A stretch of 60,497 nt of DNA from Thermoleophilia bacterium. GTDB taxonomy: Bacteria > Actinomycetota > Thermoleophilia > Gaiellales > Gaiellaceae. The notes under the pieces are model-generated. The model was not told where the DNA came from and made no database searches. It was given only the letters and a program-made list of their open reading frames with translations. Of this stretch, positions 50,688-59,258 are shown in pieces. Position numbers and translations under genes: made by a program. Numbering within the stretch: the first letter of the stretch is position 1; each line of letters opens with the position of its first letter. Location: assembly GCA_025929895.1 (NCBI GenBank), contig JAICPI010000010.1, positions 1-60,497 of the forward strand. The letters run 5' to 3'.

Positions 50688-52099
50688 AGCGCGTCGTTCT
50701 CGCTGCGGCGCTCGTCCTCGCGGTGACGGGCGGAACGGCCCGCGCCGACGTCTTCGCGGTCGAGCCCGCCGGCGGAGCGGCGCTGCCCGTCGTCCTGCCG
50801 AGCGCGGAGACCCCGAACGCGCCGGGCTCGCTCCTGCTCCCGGTCGCCTGGACGGAACGTGCGGTCGCGAGCCCGCAGATCGCGTATCCGGAGCTCCAGG
50901 CCCTCTGGCGCCGCGCCGGCTCGGCGTACGGGATCCCGTGGCAGATCCTGGCCGCGATCAACAAGATCGAGTCGAACTTCGGACGGAACATGGGCCCGAG
51001 CTCGGCGGGGGCCGTCGGGTGGATGCAGTTCATGCCGGACACGTGGCTGCGCTGGGGCACCGACGGGGACGGCGACCGGATCGCGAACCCGTGGGATCCC
51101 GAGGACGGCGTCTACTCGGCCGCGCGCTACCTCGCCGCCGCGGGCGGCTCGGCCGACCTGCGCCGCGCGGTCTTCGCCTACAACCACGCGAACTGGTACG
51201 TCGACGACGTGCTCGAGCTGGCCGCCGTGTTCGGCAGCGGCGGCGGCGAGGCGACGCTCGAGTACGACGGCCTTCAGGTCGACCTCGCGGCGGCGCAGCT
51301 CGCGATCGTGCAGGCGAGCGAGTCGCTGACCGCGGCGCTCGCCGGGCAGCGGCGCGCGGCGCGCGTCGAGGCGAGGCTCCTCGCGCAGGTCGGTCGCGAG
51401 CGGCTCCTCTCCGACCGGCTCGGCGCGCAGAAGCTCGCGACGCTCGCGGGCGTCGAGCACGCGGCGCTGACGGGGAAGGTCGAGAGCCTGCGCGCGATCC
51501 TCGCCGAGGCCGAGGACGCGCTCGCCGCGGCGCGCGAGCGCTCGCTCGCGGCCGCCTTCGCGCCGGCCGCCGGAACCCTGCTCGCAGCGCCGAGCTACTC
51601 CGGCAGCTACGTCTTCCCGGTCGGCGGCGGTCCGAGCGTCGTCTCGGTCGCGGCGACCCACCACGACTACCCGGCCGCGGACATCGCGGCGCCGGAAGGC
51701 TCGCCGCTCTACGCTCTCGCCGACGCGGTCGTCACGCGCGCGTGGGCCTACGACTCGCGCTGCGGGATCGGGTTCACGATGCGCGCCGCGGACGGGCTCA
51801 CCTGGACGTACTGCCACCTCGCCTACCGCGAGCCCACGGTCGCGGAGGGCGCATCGCTCGCCGCCGGCGACGCCGTCGGCCTCGTCGGCTCGACCGGTCA
51901 CTCGACGGGCCCGCACCTCCACCTCCAGCTCCAGCCGGCCTCGCTCTACCCGCAGCAGCAGGCGTGGTTCCAGTCGTTCGCCGGGACCGCGTTCCGGTGG
52001 CAGGGCGACCCGCCCGCGCTCGCCGCTCCCGCAGTCCCCCGGACGGGTGACGTCTTCGCCGAGGTCGGCGAGGACGAGGTCGTCTTCTTCAACCGCTAG
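50684..52099 (+). CDS. Bifunctional lytic transglycosylase / M23 peptidase
   Basis: 471 residues with a signal peptide (VVLAAALVLAVTGGTARA). Residues about 60-190 are an MltB/SLT-type transglycosylase: YGIPWQILAAINKIESNFG with catalytic Glu96, then GAVGWMQFMPDTWLRWG and AVFAYNHANWYV. A helical coiled-coil stretch (200-300) links to an M23 (LytM) endopeptidase domain with zinc ligands in HHDYPAADIAAP and HLHLQLQP. It can cut both glycan and peptide of peptidoglycan. Translationally coupled to pilT, it probably opens the wall for the pilus. Confidence 0.92.
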   Translation: MKRVVLAAALVLAVTGGTARADVFAVEPAGGAALPVVLPSAETPNAPGSLLLPVAWTERAVASPQIAYPELQALWRRAGSAYGIPWQILAAINKIESNFGRNMGPSSAGAVGWMQFMPDTWLRWGTDGDGDRIANPWDPEDGVYSAARYLAAAGGSADLRRAVFAYNHANWYVDDVLELAAVFGSGGGEATLEYDGLQVDLAAAQLAIVQASESLTAALAGQRRAARVEARLLAQVGRERLLSDRLGAQKLATLAGVEHAALTGKVESLRAILAEAEDALAAARERSLAAAFAPAAGTLLAAPSYSGSYVFPVGGGPSVVSVAATHHDYPAADIAAPEGSPLYALADAVVTRAWAYDSRCGIGFTMRAADGLTWTYCHLAYREPTVAEGASLAAGDAVGLVGSTGHSTGPHLHLQLQPASLYPQQQAWFQSFAGTAFRWQGDPPALAAPAVPRTGDVFAEVGEDEVVFFNR

Positions 52100-52111
52100 A
52101 GGCTGACGCGC

Positions 52112-52139
52112 GCTCAACCCGCGGGCGGTTTCTGCCGAT
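52112..52139 (+). promoter_or_regulatory. Sigma-28/WhiG-like promoter of the PASTA gene
   Basis: GCTCAACC (52112-52119), 14 bases, GCCGAT (52134-52139), then 9 bases to the ATG at 52149: identical geometry to those at 49484 and 55151. Confidence 0.75.
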
Positions 52140-52148
52140 CTGACGTCT

Positions 52149-52979
52149 ATGGCCGGACGGCTGGCGTCACTCCTGCCGCGCTTCGTCGCGCTGCCTCTGC
52201 TCGCGGTGCTCGGCACCGCGACGATCACGCTCGCCGCCAACCGCCAGCTCTCGGCGCCCCAGGCGCCGCCCCAGCCCGCCGCGGCCGCCGTTCCCTCCGT
52301 GCTCGTGGTTCCCGACGTGCGCCGCCAGGCGTTCGTCTTCGCCAAGGGCACGCTCGAGGACGCGGGCTTCTCGTGGGCCGTCGCCGGCCCCGTCAAGGGC
52401 TACGCCGCCAACACCGTCGCAACCCAGTCCCCGCAGCCCGGGACCCGCGTCGTCGACACCGGCTCGCCGACCGTGCAGGTCACGCTGACGGCCAACGCCG
52501 GCTACGGCGAGACGGGCTCGCCCGAGGACTCCGCGCCCTACGGGGGGACCAAGATCGAGCTCGCCGGCGGCACGCCCGCCGTCGAGCCTGAGCCCGTGGC
52601 GCAGCAGCCGAAGCCCAAGCCGAAGGCGAAGCCGAAGGTGAAGGCGAAGGCGAAGCCCGCCGGCGCCCGGCCGCCCGCGTTCGTCGTCCCCGGCGCCAAG
52701 ACGGAGCCGCTCGACGAGCTGCCGCTGACCGACCGCGCCCGCCTGCTCGGGCGCTACCTCGCCGCGCACCCGAAGCCCACGGATGCCTCCGTGGCCCACT
52801 TCCTCTACCAGCACGCCTGGATCGTCACCGGGGCCGAGTTCGGCTGGTGGAAGGGAGCGGAGGCGCTCGAGCTGCTCGTCGACGTCGACCGCCGCGCGCA
52901 GCGCGCGTGGGGGATCGGCGCGAAGAGCGAGGCGACCGCGCGCGCGGCGCTCGCTCGGGTCAGGGCCGCGGCCAAGTGA
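52149..52979 (+). CDS. Exported PASTA-domain protein
   Basis: 276 residues. A signal/anchor helix (about 10-30) precedes one PASTA domain (about 55-115: VVPDVRRQAFVFAKGTLEDAGFSW...VATQSPQPGTRV), a Lys-Pro/Ala linker (KPKPKAKPKVKAKAKP) suited to spanning the wall, and a helical C-terminal domain rich in Trp and Ala. PASTA domains bind muropeptides. With its own pilus-type promoter and a 4-bp overlap with the pilin-like gene, it may fix the pilus machine to peptidoglycan. Confidence 0.85.
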   Translation: MAGRLASLLPRFVALPLLAVLGTATITLAANRQLSAPQAPPQPAAAAVPSVLVVPDVRRQAFVFAKGTLEDAGFSWAVAGPVKGYAANTVATQSPQPGTRVVDTGSPTVQVTLTANAGYGETGSPEDSAPYGGTKIELAGGTPAVEPEPVAQQPKPKPKAKPKVKAKAKPAGARPPAFVVPGAKTEPLDELPLTDRARLLGRYLAAHPKPTDASVAHFLYQHAWIVTGAEFGWWKGAEALELLVDVDRRAQRAWGIGAKSEATARAALARVRAAAK

Positions 52980-53587
52980 TCCGGGCACGCCTGCGGGCGC
53001 AGGCGGGCTTCACGCTCGTCGAGCTCCTCACCGTGCTCGTCATCTTCACCGTCGTCCTGACGTCGCTCGTCGCGCTCTTCGTCCAGGGCTCGACCGCCCA
53101 GGCAGAGCTCGGCAGCCGCTTCGAGGCACAGCAGGACGCGCGGCTCGCGCTCGACAAGCTCCGGCGCGAGATCCACTGCGCCAAGGAGGCCGAGACCTCC
53201 GGCGGAACCGGTGCGGCCGCCGAGTTGACGCTGAGGCTCCCGAGCCATTGCCCCACGTCGGGAGGCTCCCCCGTCGACGTCCGCTGGTGCACCGTCTCGG
53301 TGGCGACGAACCGCTATGCCCTCTACCGGACGCCGAGCGCGCCCTGCAATGCAACGGGCGTCAAGTGGGCCGACCATCTCACCCTCGCGACCGTGTTCGA
53401 CTACCAGGCGCAGGCGCCGACGCGCCGGGCCCGCGTTCGGCTCGAACTCCAGGTGGACACGGACACCACCGACGCCGTCCCGGCCTATGCGCTCTGCGAC
53501 GCGATCATCCTGAGGAACAGCCTCAGGGAGACGCCAACGACCGCTCAGCTCGGCTACGCCGACACCGCGGACTTCGCCCCCTGCTGA
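52976..53587 (+). CDS. Type IV pilin-like (minor pseudopilin) protein
   Basis: 203 residues, GTG start overlapping the PASTA stop. A type III signal is intact: a short basic leader, then the cleavage site G11/F12 in AGFTLVELLTVLVIF, with Glu16 as Glu5 of the mature protein, and the long hydrophobic N-terminal helix. The globular part has four cysteines. It resembles PilW/PilV-type minor pilins that prime fibre assembly. Confidence 0.9.
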   Translation: MIRARLRAQAGFTLVELLTVLVIFTVVLTSLVALFVQGSTAQAELGSRFEAQQDARLALDKLRREIHCAKEAETSGGTGAAAELTLRLPSHCPTSGGSPVDVRWCTVSVATNRYALYRTPSAPCNATGVKWADHLTLATVFDYQAQAPTRRARVRLELQVDTDTTDAVPAYALCDAIILRNSLRETPTTAQLGYADTADFAPC

Positions 53588-53600
53588 CCCCGAACGAGGG

Positions 53601-55148
53601 ATGCGAGCCCGCAACTCGCAGGCCGACATGAGAACAGGCGTGGAACGTCTTCGACTTCGTCTGCGGCTGTCGAGCGAGCGTGGGATGGTTCTGCCGATCG
53701 CGCTCGGCCTGCTCTCGGTGCTCACCGTGAGCGTCGTCGTGGTCCTCGAGCAGTCGACCGCGAGCCAACGCCACGCCGTCCGGAGCAAGGGCGACCAGAA
53801 CGCCTTCGTCCTCGCCGAGGCGGGGATCAACAACGTGATGGCGGTGCTCGCAAACCCGTCGAACAACGCCCTCAAGCAGCAAACCCTCGTCTCCTGCGCC
53901 GGCGACGCCGAGACGACCTGGAACAAGTCCGAGTACGTGGGCGGCTACGTGCTCTGGTGCGGCACGTTCAATGCCTCCTCGGCACTCTGGGACGTCACCG
54001 CGATCGGCAAGGTGCGCAACCCCGCCGGGCCGCAGATGATCACGCGGAAGCTCACCGCGCGCGTCGTCGTGACGCCGACCTACACCCAGCCGCTCAACAA
54101 CCCGGCCTGGAACTACATCTACTCGAAGCGCACCGGGAACGCCTGCGACCAGTACGTGAGCAACAACGTCGGCGGCGGCTCCCGCTTCTACGTGACCGGC
54201 AACCTCTGCCTGAACAACAACGCGGGGATCACCTCCTCGACCCTGATCGTCGGCGGCAATCTCGACCTCGCGAACAACTCCTTCGTCGGCGCGTCCACGA
54301 GCATGACCACGCGCGTCGAGACGTACGTCGGCGGCAACTGCAAGTACGCGAACGGCAGTTGGGACGCGTGCGGCGGCAACCAGGACGCCAAGCGCATCTA
54401 CTCGAAGATGACGCCGCCGGACTACGTGCTCGGGGTGGCGAGCCCCGCCCCGGTGATCGCGGCCCCCGTTGCGGACTTCGCGACCTGGTACACGAACGCG
54501 ATCCCCGGCCCGAGCTCGGCGTGCACGACCACGAGCGGCACGACGCCCGTCTTCGACAACGACACGGTTCGCAACAACAGCGTCGCGACGATCTTCGACC
54601 TCACGCCTGCGAACTCGTACACCTGCCGCGTCGGCCCCTCGGACGACCCGAGCGGCGAGCTCTCGTGGAACGCGACGACCAAGGTGCTGACGACGTCGGG
54701 GACGATCTACATCGACGGGAGCGTGAAGGTCGGCAACGGCGCGCTCAACCAGTACAACGGCCAGGCGACGCTCTACCTCTCGGGGACGTTCCTGCTCGAC
54801 GGCAAGCTCTGCGGAGGCATCTCGGGCTCGCAGTGCGACTTCAACGCCTGGAACCCCAACACGGAGATGCTCACCATCGTGGCCGACGGCAGCGGCGGCC
54901 AGGCGGGCGACGGGAACAGCATCACCGTCACGAACAACGGGATGTTCCAGGGCGGCCTCTTCGCGACGGAGGCGGTCAACTTCTCGAACAACTCGAAGTC
55001 GGACGGCCCGATCGTCGGGTCGGAGGTGATCATGGCGAACAACATGACCAGCGACTCGTTCCCGACGATCACCGTCGTGCCGGTCGGCATGCCCGGCAAT
55101 CCTGCCGTGTACGCGCAGCCGAACCCGCCGCAGATGTTCAGCGGCTAG
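53601..55148 (+). CDS. PilX-like exported protein with Asn-rich repeat domain
   Basis: 515 residues. The N-terminus has a basic leader and a long hydrophobic helix (GMVLPIALGLLSVLTVSVVVVLEQ), ending in the LAEAGINN pattern seen in PilX-like minor pilins; no canonical GF prepilin site is present. The large C-terminal part is rich in Asn, Gly, Ser and Thr with repeated short strands (NNNAGITSSTLIVGGNLDLANNS; TVTNNGMFQGG), typical of a right-handed beta-helix or adhesin, with several Cys pairs. Probably a pilus-tip or surface protein. It starts 13 bases after the pilin-like gene. Confidence 0.85.
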   Translation: MRARNSQADMRTGVERLRLRLRLSSERGMVLPIALGLLSVLTVSVVVVLEQSTASQRHAVRSKGDQNAFVLAEAGINNVMAVLANPSNNALKQQTLVSCAGDAETTWNKSEYVGGYVLWCGTFNASSALWDVTAIGKVRNPAGPQMITRKLTARVVVTPTYTQPLNNPAWNYIYSKRTGNACDQYVSNNVGGGSRFYVTGNLCLNNNAGITSSTLIVGGNLDLANNSFVGASTSMTTRVETYVGGNCKYANGSWDACGGNQDAKRIYSKMTPPDYVLGVASPAPVIAAPVADFATWYTNAIPGPSSACTTTSGTTPVFDNDTVRNNSVATIFDLTPANSYTCRVGPSDDPSGELSWNATTKVLTTSGTIYIDGSVKVGNGALNQYNGQATLYLSGTFLLDGKLCGGISGSQCDFNAWNPNTEMLTIVADGSGGQAGDGNSITVTNNGMFQGGLFATEAVNFSNNSKSDGPIVGSEVIMANNMTSDSFPTITVVPVGMPGNPAVYAQPNPPQMFSG

Positions 55149-55150
55149 CG

Positions 55151-55178
55151 GCTCAACCTTTCCGGACACTTCGCCGAT
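55151..55178 (+). promoter_or_regulatory. Sigma-28/WhiG-like promoter of the prepilin peptidase gene
   Basis: GCTCAACC (55151-55158), 14 bases, GCCGAT followed by AT (55173-55180), and the GTG at 55188, nine bases after GCCGAT. Confidence 0.75.
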
Positions 55179-55187
55179 ATCCCTAGC

Positions 55188-55931
55188 GTGGACGCCGCGG
55201 CCCTCCTCTGGCTCGCCCCCGGGCTGGCGCTCGGGAGCTTCCTGAACGTCGTCGCCGCCCGGATCCCGCTCCGGCGGTCGATCGTCAGCCCCGCCTCCGC
55301 CTGCATGTCGTGCGGCGAGCGGATCGCGTGGTACGACAACGTCCCCGTGGTCTCGTGGCTCCTTCTCCGCGGCCGCTGCCGCAGCTGCGGCACTGCGATC
55401 CCGCCGGTCTATCCCGCCGTCGAGCTGGCGACCGCGGCGCTCGTGGCCGGCTGCGTGCTCGCGTTCGGCGTCACGCTCGACGCGCTCGTGGCGGCCTTCT
55501 TCTGCGCCGTCCTCGTCGTCGTCTCCGCCACCGACCTCGCGCACCGGATCATCCCGAACCGCGTCGTCGTCCCGGCCACCGTCGTCGTCCTCGTCGCGCA
55601 GACCGCGCTGCACCCGAGCCCCGAGTGGGCGATCGCGGCCCTCGGCGCGTCGGCGTTCCTGTTCGCCGCGGCGGTCGCGTACCCGGCCGGGATGGGCATG
55701 GGCGACGTCAAGCTGGCGCTCCTGATGGGGGCGATGCTCGGCCGGACCGTGCCCGTGGCGATGATGATCGGGATGGTCGTCGCGCTCGTCCCGAGCGTCG
55801 TCCTGCTCGCCCGGCACGGGGGCGCCGCCCGCAAGATGGGCATCCCGTTCGGGCCGTTCCTGGCTCTGGGCTCGGTTCTGGCCCTGTTCTGGGGGGACGA
55901 GCTGCTCGATGGGTATCTAGCTCTGCTCTGA
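55188..55931 (+). CDS. pilD: Prepilin peptidase (leader peptidase/N-methyltransferase)
   Basis: 247 residues, GTG start. Two CxxC pairs in the cytoplasmic loop (CMSC and CRSC), about eight membrane helices, and both aspartyl-protease motifs: TDLAHRIIPN and GMGMGDVKLA. It removes the leader of type IV prepilins at the membrane and methylates the new N-terminus. It serves the pilin-like gene at 52976 and the pilin at the window's right end. Confidence 0.95.
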   Translation: MDAAALLWLAPGLALGSFLNVVAARIPLRRSIVSPASACMSCGERIAWYDNVPVVSWLLLRGRCRSCGTAIPPVYPAVELATAALVAGCVLAFGVTLDALVAAFFCAVLVVVSATDLAHRIIPNRVVVPATVVVLVAQTALHPSPEWAIAALGASAFLFAAAVAYPAGMGMGDVKLALLMGAMLGRTVPVAMMIGMVVALVPSVVLLARHGGAARKMGIPFGPFLALGSVLALFWGDELLDGYLALL

Positions 55932-55968
55932 TCCTGCCGATACCTCGTTCGAGGGATCCCCTCTTCCC

Positions 55969-57765
55969 ATGAACGAGTTCGAGCAACAGCCTCCCGCGCT
56001 GCGGACGATCGGCGGCGAGGGCCTCCAGAGCGGCACTCCTGCCGGCCCGCTCGGCGGCGGCATGCCCGTGAACCCGGTCGCCGAGCTCGTCGTCGACCTG
56101 CTCGCGGCGACGGGGCTGATCGCCCCCGACAAGCTCGCGCTCGTCCGGGGCCGCGCGCAGCAGGGCGTGGGTCTCGGCCAGGCGATCCTCGAGGAGGGCG
56201 CGGCCACGAGCGAGGGGATCGCCCGCGCGCTCGCGACGAAGTTCCAGCTGCCGCTGGTCGACCTCGCCGCGCAGGAACTCGACGCCGAAGCGGCCAAGCT
56301 CGTCCCGCTGCACGTGCTGGAGCGCGTGATCGCTATCCCGTACGGGCTCAGCGGCGACACCCTCCGCGTGGCGATCGCCGACCCCGCGAACGTCCACGGG
56401 ATCGACGAGCTCCGCCTCGCGACGAGGTACGCGCTCGAGATCGGCGTCGCCGGCCGGGAGGACATCGAGGCCGAGATCCGCCGGCTCGTCCGCGCCTCCG
56501 AGGCCTTCGGGGCCCGGGCCGCGGTCGACGAGGAGCTCACCGTCGAGGAGGAGGACGAGACCGACGACCTCGAGGTCGACGACGGCATCTCCGACGCGCC
56601 GCTCGTCCGGCTCGTCAACTCCGTGATCTTCCAGGCGGCCGAGGACGGCGCCTCCGACATCCACTTCGAGCCGCAGGAGGACTCGCTCGTCGTCCGCTTC
56701 CGGATCGACGGCGTGCTCCAGGAGGTGCAGCGGATCCCCAAGCGGATGATGCCCGGCGTCACGACGCGCCTGAAGGTGCTCGCGAAGCTCGACATCGCCG
56801 AGCGGCGCAAGCCGCAGGACGGCCGCATCTCGCTGAACGCCGCCGCCGCCGGCCGCATGCTCGACGTCCGCGTCGCGACCCTGCCGACCGTCGAGGGCGA
56901 GTCGATCGTGATGCGCCTCCTCGACAAGTCGAAGAAGGCGCCGACGCTCGTCGAGCTCGGGCTCTCGGAGGAGATGCAGATGAAGCTCTCGGAGATGATC
57001 CGCCGGCCGACGGGCGCGCTGCTCGTGACCGGGCCGACGGGCTCCGGCAAGTCGACGACGCTGTACGCGTCGCTGTCGGAGATCAACCGCCCGGAGATCA
57101 ACATCATCACGGTCGAGGATCCGGTCGAGTACCGGCTTCCGGGCGTCAACCAGGTGCAGATCAACCCGCGCGCGGGGCTGACGTTCGCGGCCGCGCTCCG
57201 CTCGATCCTGCGCTCCGACCCCGACGTGGTCATGGTCGGCGAGATCCGCGACGGCGAGACCGCCAAGATGGCGATCGAGGCGGCGCTCACCGGTCACTTC
57301 GTGCTCTCCACGCTGCACACGAACGACGCGCCGGCCGCGCTGACGCGCCTGAACGAGATGGGCGTCGAGCCGTTCCTGACGGGCGCCGCCGTCACCGGCG
57401 TGCTCGCGCAGCGGCTCGCGCGGAAGCTCTGCTCCCACTGCTGCGAGATGTACACGCCGTCGGTCGACGAGCTGCTGAAGGCGCGCGTCTCCCCGGAGGT
57501 CGCCGCCGCCTCGGACGGGATGGGTTTCTACCGCAAGCGCGGCTGCCCGCGCTGCAACCAGACGGGCTACAAGGGCCGGATCGGGATCTACCAGCTCCTC
57601 TCGATGTCGGAGCAGCTCGAGACGCTCGCCGTGCAGAAGGCCTCGCGCGAGGACCTCGAGCGCGCAGCGCTCGGCGAGGGCATGCGGACGCTCTGGGACG
57701 ACGGCCTCTCGAAGGTCGCCGCCGGCCTGACGTCGATCGAAGAGCTCGCTCGCGTCAGCATCTGA
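55969..57765 (+). CDS. pilB: Type IV pilus assembly ATPase PilB
   Basis: 598 residues. N-terminal GSPII_E domain (about 40-190; EEGAATSEGIARALATKFQLPLVDL), an acidic hinge (VEEEDETDDLEVDD), then the ATPase core: Walker A GPTGSGKST (Lys361), Asp box ITVEDPVE, Walker B region DPDVVMVGEIRD, His box STLHTNDA, and the tetracysteine zinc site (CSHCC and CPRCNQTG). PilB drives pilus extension. GCCGAT at 55936-55941 lies 27 bases before the ATG but has no good -35 partner. PilC and the PilMNO genes are not in the window. Confidence 0.95.
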   Translation: MNEFEQQPPALRTIGGEGLQSGTPAGPLGGGMPVNPVAELVVDLLAATGLIAPDKLALVRGRAQQGVGLGQAILEEGAATSEGIARALATKFQLPLVDLAAQELDAEAAKLVPLHVLERVIAIPYGLSGDTLRVAIADPANVHGIDELRLATRYALEIGVAGREDIEAEIRRLVRASEAFGARAAVDEELTVEEEDETDDLEVDDGISDAPLVRLVNSVIFQAAEDGASDIHFEPQEDSLVVRFRIDGVLQEVQRIPKRMMPGVTTRLKVLAKLDIAERRKPQDGRISLNAAAAGRMLDVRVATLPTVEGESIVMRLLDKSKKAPTLVELGLSEEMQMKLSEMIRRPTGALLVTGPTGSGKSTTLYASLSEINRPEINIITVEDPVEYRLPGVNQVQINPRAGLTFAAALRSILRSDPDVVMVGEIRDGETAKMAIEAALTGHFVLSTLHTNDAPAALTRLNEMGVEPFLTGAAVTGVLAQRLARKLCSHCCEMYTPSVDELLKARVSPEVAAASDGMGFYRKRGCPRCNQTGYKGRIGIYQLLSMSEQLETLAVQKASREDLERAALGEGMRTLWDDGLSKVAAGLTSIEELARVSI

Positions 57766-57795
57766 GAAGTCGCCGGCTTCGCCGGCTCGACTCCT
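57764..57795 (+). terminator. Hairpin after pilB
   Basis: GCCGGC TTC GCCGGC (57772-57786) with AGTC/GACT extending the base and GAG/CTC beyond. A short T-rich stretch (GGTTTCG) follows. It starts at the pilB stop codon and could work for both convergent transcripts. Confidence 0.65.
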
Positions 57796-57808
57796 CAGGT
57801 TTCGTCTC

Positions 57809-59083
57809 CTAGACGCTCTCTGAGCGAGGACGGACAAAGCCCGCCCTCGCGGCGAGCGAGGGTTCTCGCGCGAGCGCTCTCCCGTCGAGGGCCCTCGCGA
57901 GGCCGACCGCTACGAACGGGACGAAGGCGAGCTCCAGGCGGAAGCCGCTCGCGACCGGGTAGAGCGCGAGGTACGCGACGCACGCGACGGCGCCGGCGCG
58001 ATGCAGCCGGAAGAACGGGTCGTCGCGGGACCCCAGCAGCAGGAGCCCCAGCCCGGCGATGAGCACGAGGCCGACGGGGAGCTGGTGCTCGGGCTCCACG
58101 CGCCGCACGTCCAGCACGGCCGCCGCGACGAGCGTGACCGCGATCTGCGCGCCGCAGGCCCACAGCGCGATCCGCCGCGCGCGCGAGAGCGACGCCGGGA
58201 CGGCCAGGAGCGAGAGCACCACGGCCAGCGCGAAGGCGATCGCCGTGAGGCGGTGCTCGCCGCCGAAGACCTGTGAGGTGACGTCGACGCGAATCGCCTC
58301 GGCGACGCGGTCCCAGTAGCGACCCGCGTCCGCCGCGGCGGCACCGACCGTTCCGCCGACCGGCGCTCCGAGCAGCAGCGGGACGGGCGCGGCGGCGAGC
58401 GCCCCCGAGACCGCGAGCGCGACCGCGGTCCGGGTCCGCTCGGCGAGCGCGACCCACGCGGCCGCGAGCACGACGACGACCGTCGCGTCCCGGGTCAGCG
58501 AGAGCGCGACGACGGAGGCGACCCAGAGCGCGAGCCAGCGCGGCCCGCGGTCGAGTGCCAGCACGGCGGCGAGCAGGCACGCCACCTCGAGCGCGAGGCC
58601 CCAGCTGTCGGTGAGCGGGTGGAACGACCACTCGCGGAGCGGCGGCAGCAGCGCCGCGCCCGCGGCGACCACCAGGCTCGCCCGCGGGCCGAACCGGCGG
58701 CGGAGCAGCAGGAAGAGCAGCGGCGCGACGAGCACGTAGCCGAGCAGCGAGGCTGCTTGAAGGCTGCGGTCGCCGAGCACGGGAGTCGCGACCGCCGCGA
58801 GGCCGGGTACGAGCAGGCGGCGCTGCGTGATCTCCGTGGTGTGCGCGACCCACTCGGGGTCGCGCAGCAGATCTCGCTGCGGCCCGTCGATCGCCGCGTC
58901 CGCGACCAGCGGCCCCTCGAGCACGCGCGAGACTGCGGCGTCCTCGTCGGCACCGCGCAGGACGAGCACGCGCGCCTGGTAGAAGAGCCCGTCCGGCGTC
59001 CAGCGCACGGGCGAGAACCACGCCGGCAGCGTCGACGCGATCCCGAGGACGAGCAGCGCCACGATCGGCAAGCCGCGCCGCAT
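57809..59083 (-). CDS. Polytopic membrane protein, GT-C glycosyltransferase-like
   Basis: 424 residues from the ATG at 59083; GGAGGG lies 5 bases upstream and the longer in-frame extension runs through palindromic element B, so it is rejected. Ten to twelve hydrophobic helices. The first extracytoplasmic loop starts with SPVRWTPDGLFYQARVLVLRG, whose Asp sits where GT-C enzymes have their catalytic acid, and EWSFHPLTDSWGLALE recalls the second conserved loop. If so it would move sugar from a lipid carrier to an exterior target, perhaps a pilin. The family assignment is tentative. Confidence 0.65.
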   Translation of the reverse strand: MRRGLPIVALLVLGIASTLPAWFSPVRWTPDGLFYQARVLVLRGADEDAAVSRVLEGPLVADAAIDGPQRDLLRDPEWVAHTTEITQRRLLVPGLAAVATPVLGDRSLQAASLLGYVLVAPLLFLLLRRRFGPRASLVVAAGAALLPPLREWSFHPLTDSWGLALEVACLLAAVLALDRGPRWLALWVASVVALSLTRDATVVVVLAAAWVALAERTRTAVALAVSGALAAAPVPLLLGAPVGGTVGAAAADAGRYWDRVAEAIRVDVTSQVFGGEHRLTAIAFALAVVLSLLAVPASLSRARRIALWACGAQIAVTLVAAAVLDVRRVEPEHQLPVGLVLIAGLGLLLLGSRDDPFFRLHRAGAVACVAYLALYPVASGFRLELAFVPFVAVGLARALDGRALAREPSLAARAGFVRPRSESV

Positions 59084-59096
59084 CCAAGCCCTCCAA

Positions 59097-59258
59097 GGAG
59101 GGCTCGGCGAAACAGGCGCTGTGCCGTCGGGCCGCGCTGGACGCCGCGATGCCGCGTCCTCAGTCGCCCCCGTACCTCCTGGTACGAGGGCTCCCTGCGT
59201 CCTTGCCTCGCGCCGCCCATCGCACCCCGACGACGAGGCCCGTTCCACCAAGCCCTCC
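59097..59258. repeat. 162-bp palindromic element B
   Basis: Second copy of the sequence seen in element A (59117-59240 against 2948-3073). Outer arms 59097-59113 and 59242-59258 match in 14 of 17 positions; all three differences would be G-U wobbles in minus-strand RNA. The apex is CGTACC/GGTACG (59171-59176, 59181-59186), exactly central; compared with element A one pair has changed from T-A to C-G on both sides. It fills the gap between two minus-strand genes and touches the stop codon of one. Confidence 0.87.

Noticed and set aside
49274-52396. Minus-strand open frame of about 1040 codons across pilT and the transglycosylase gene
   Set aside because: Shadow frame; crosses the tRNA-Tyr gene and carries no motif, while the plus strand encodes clear domains.
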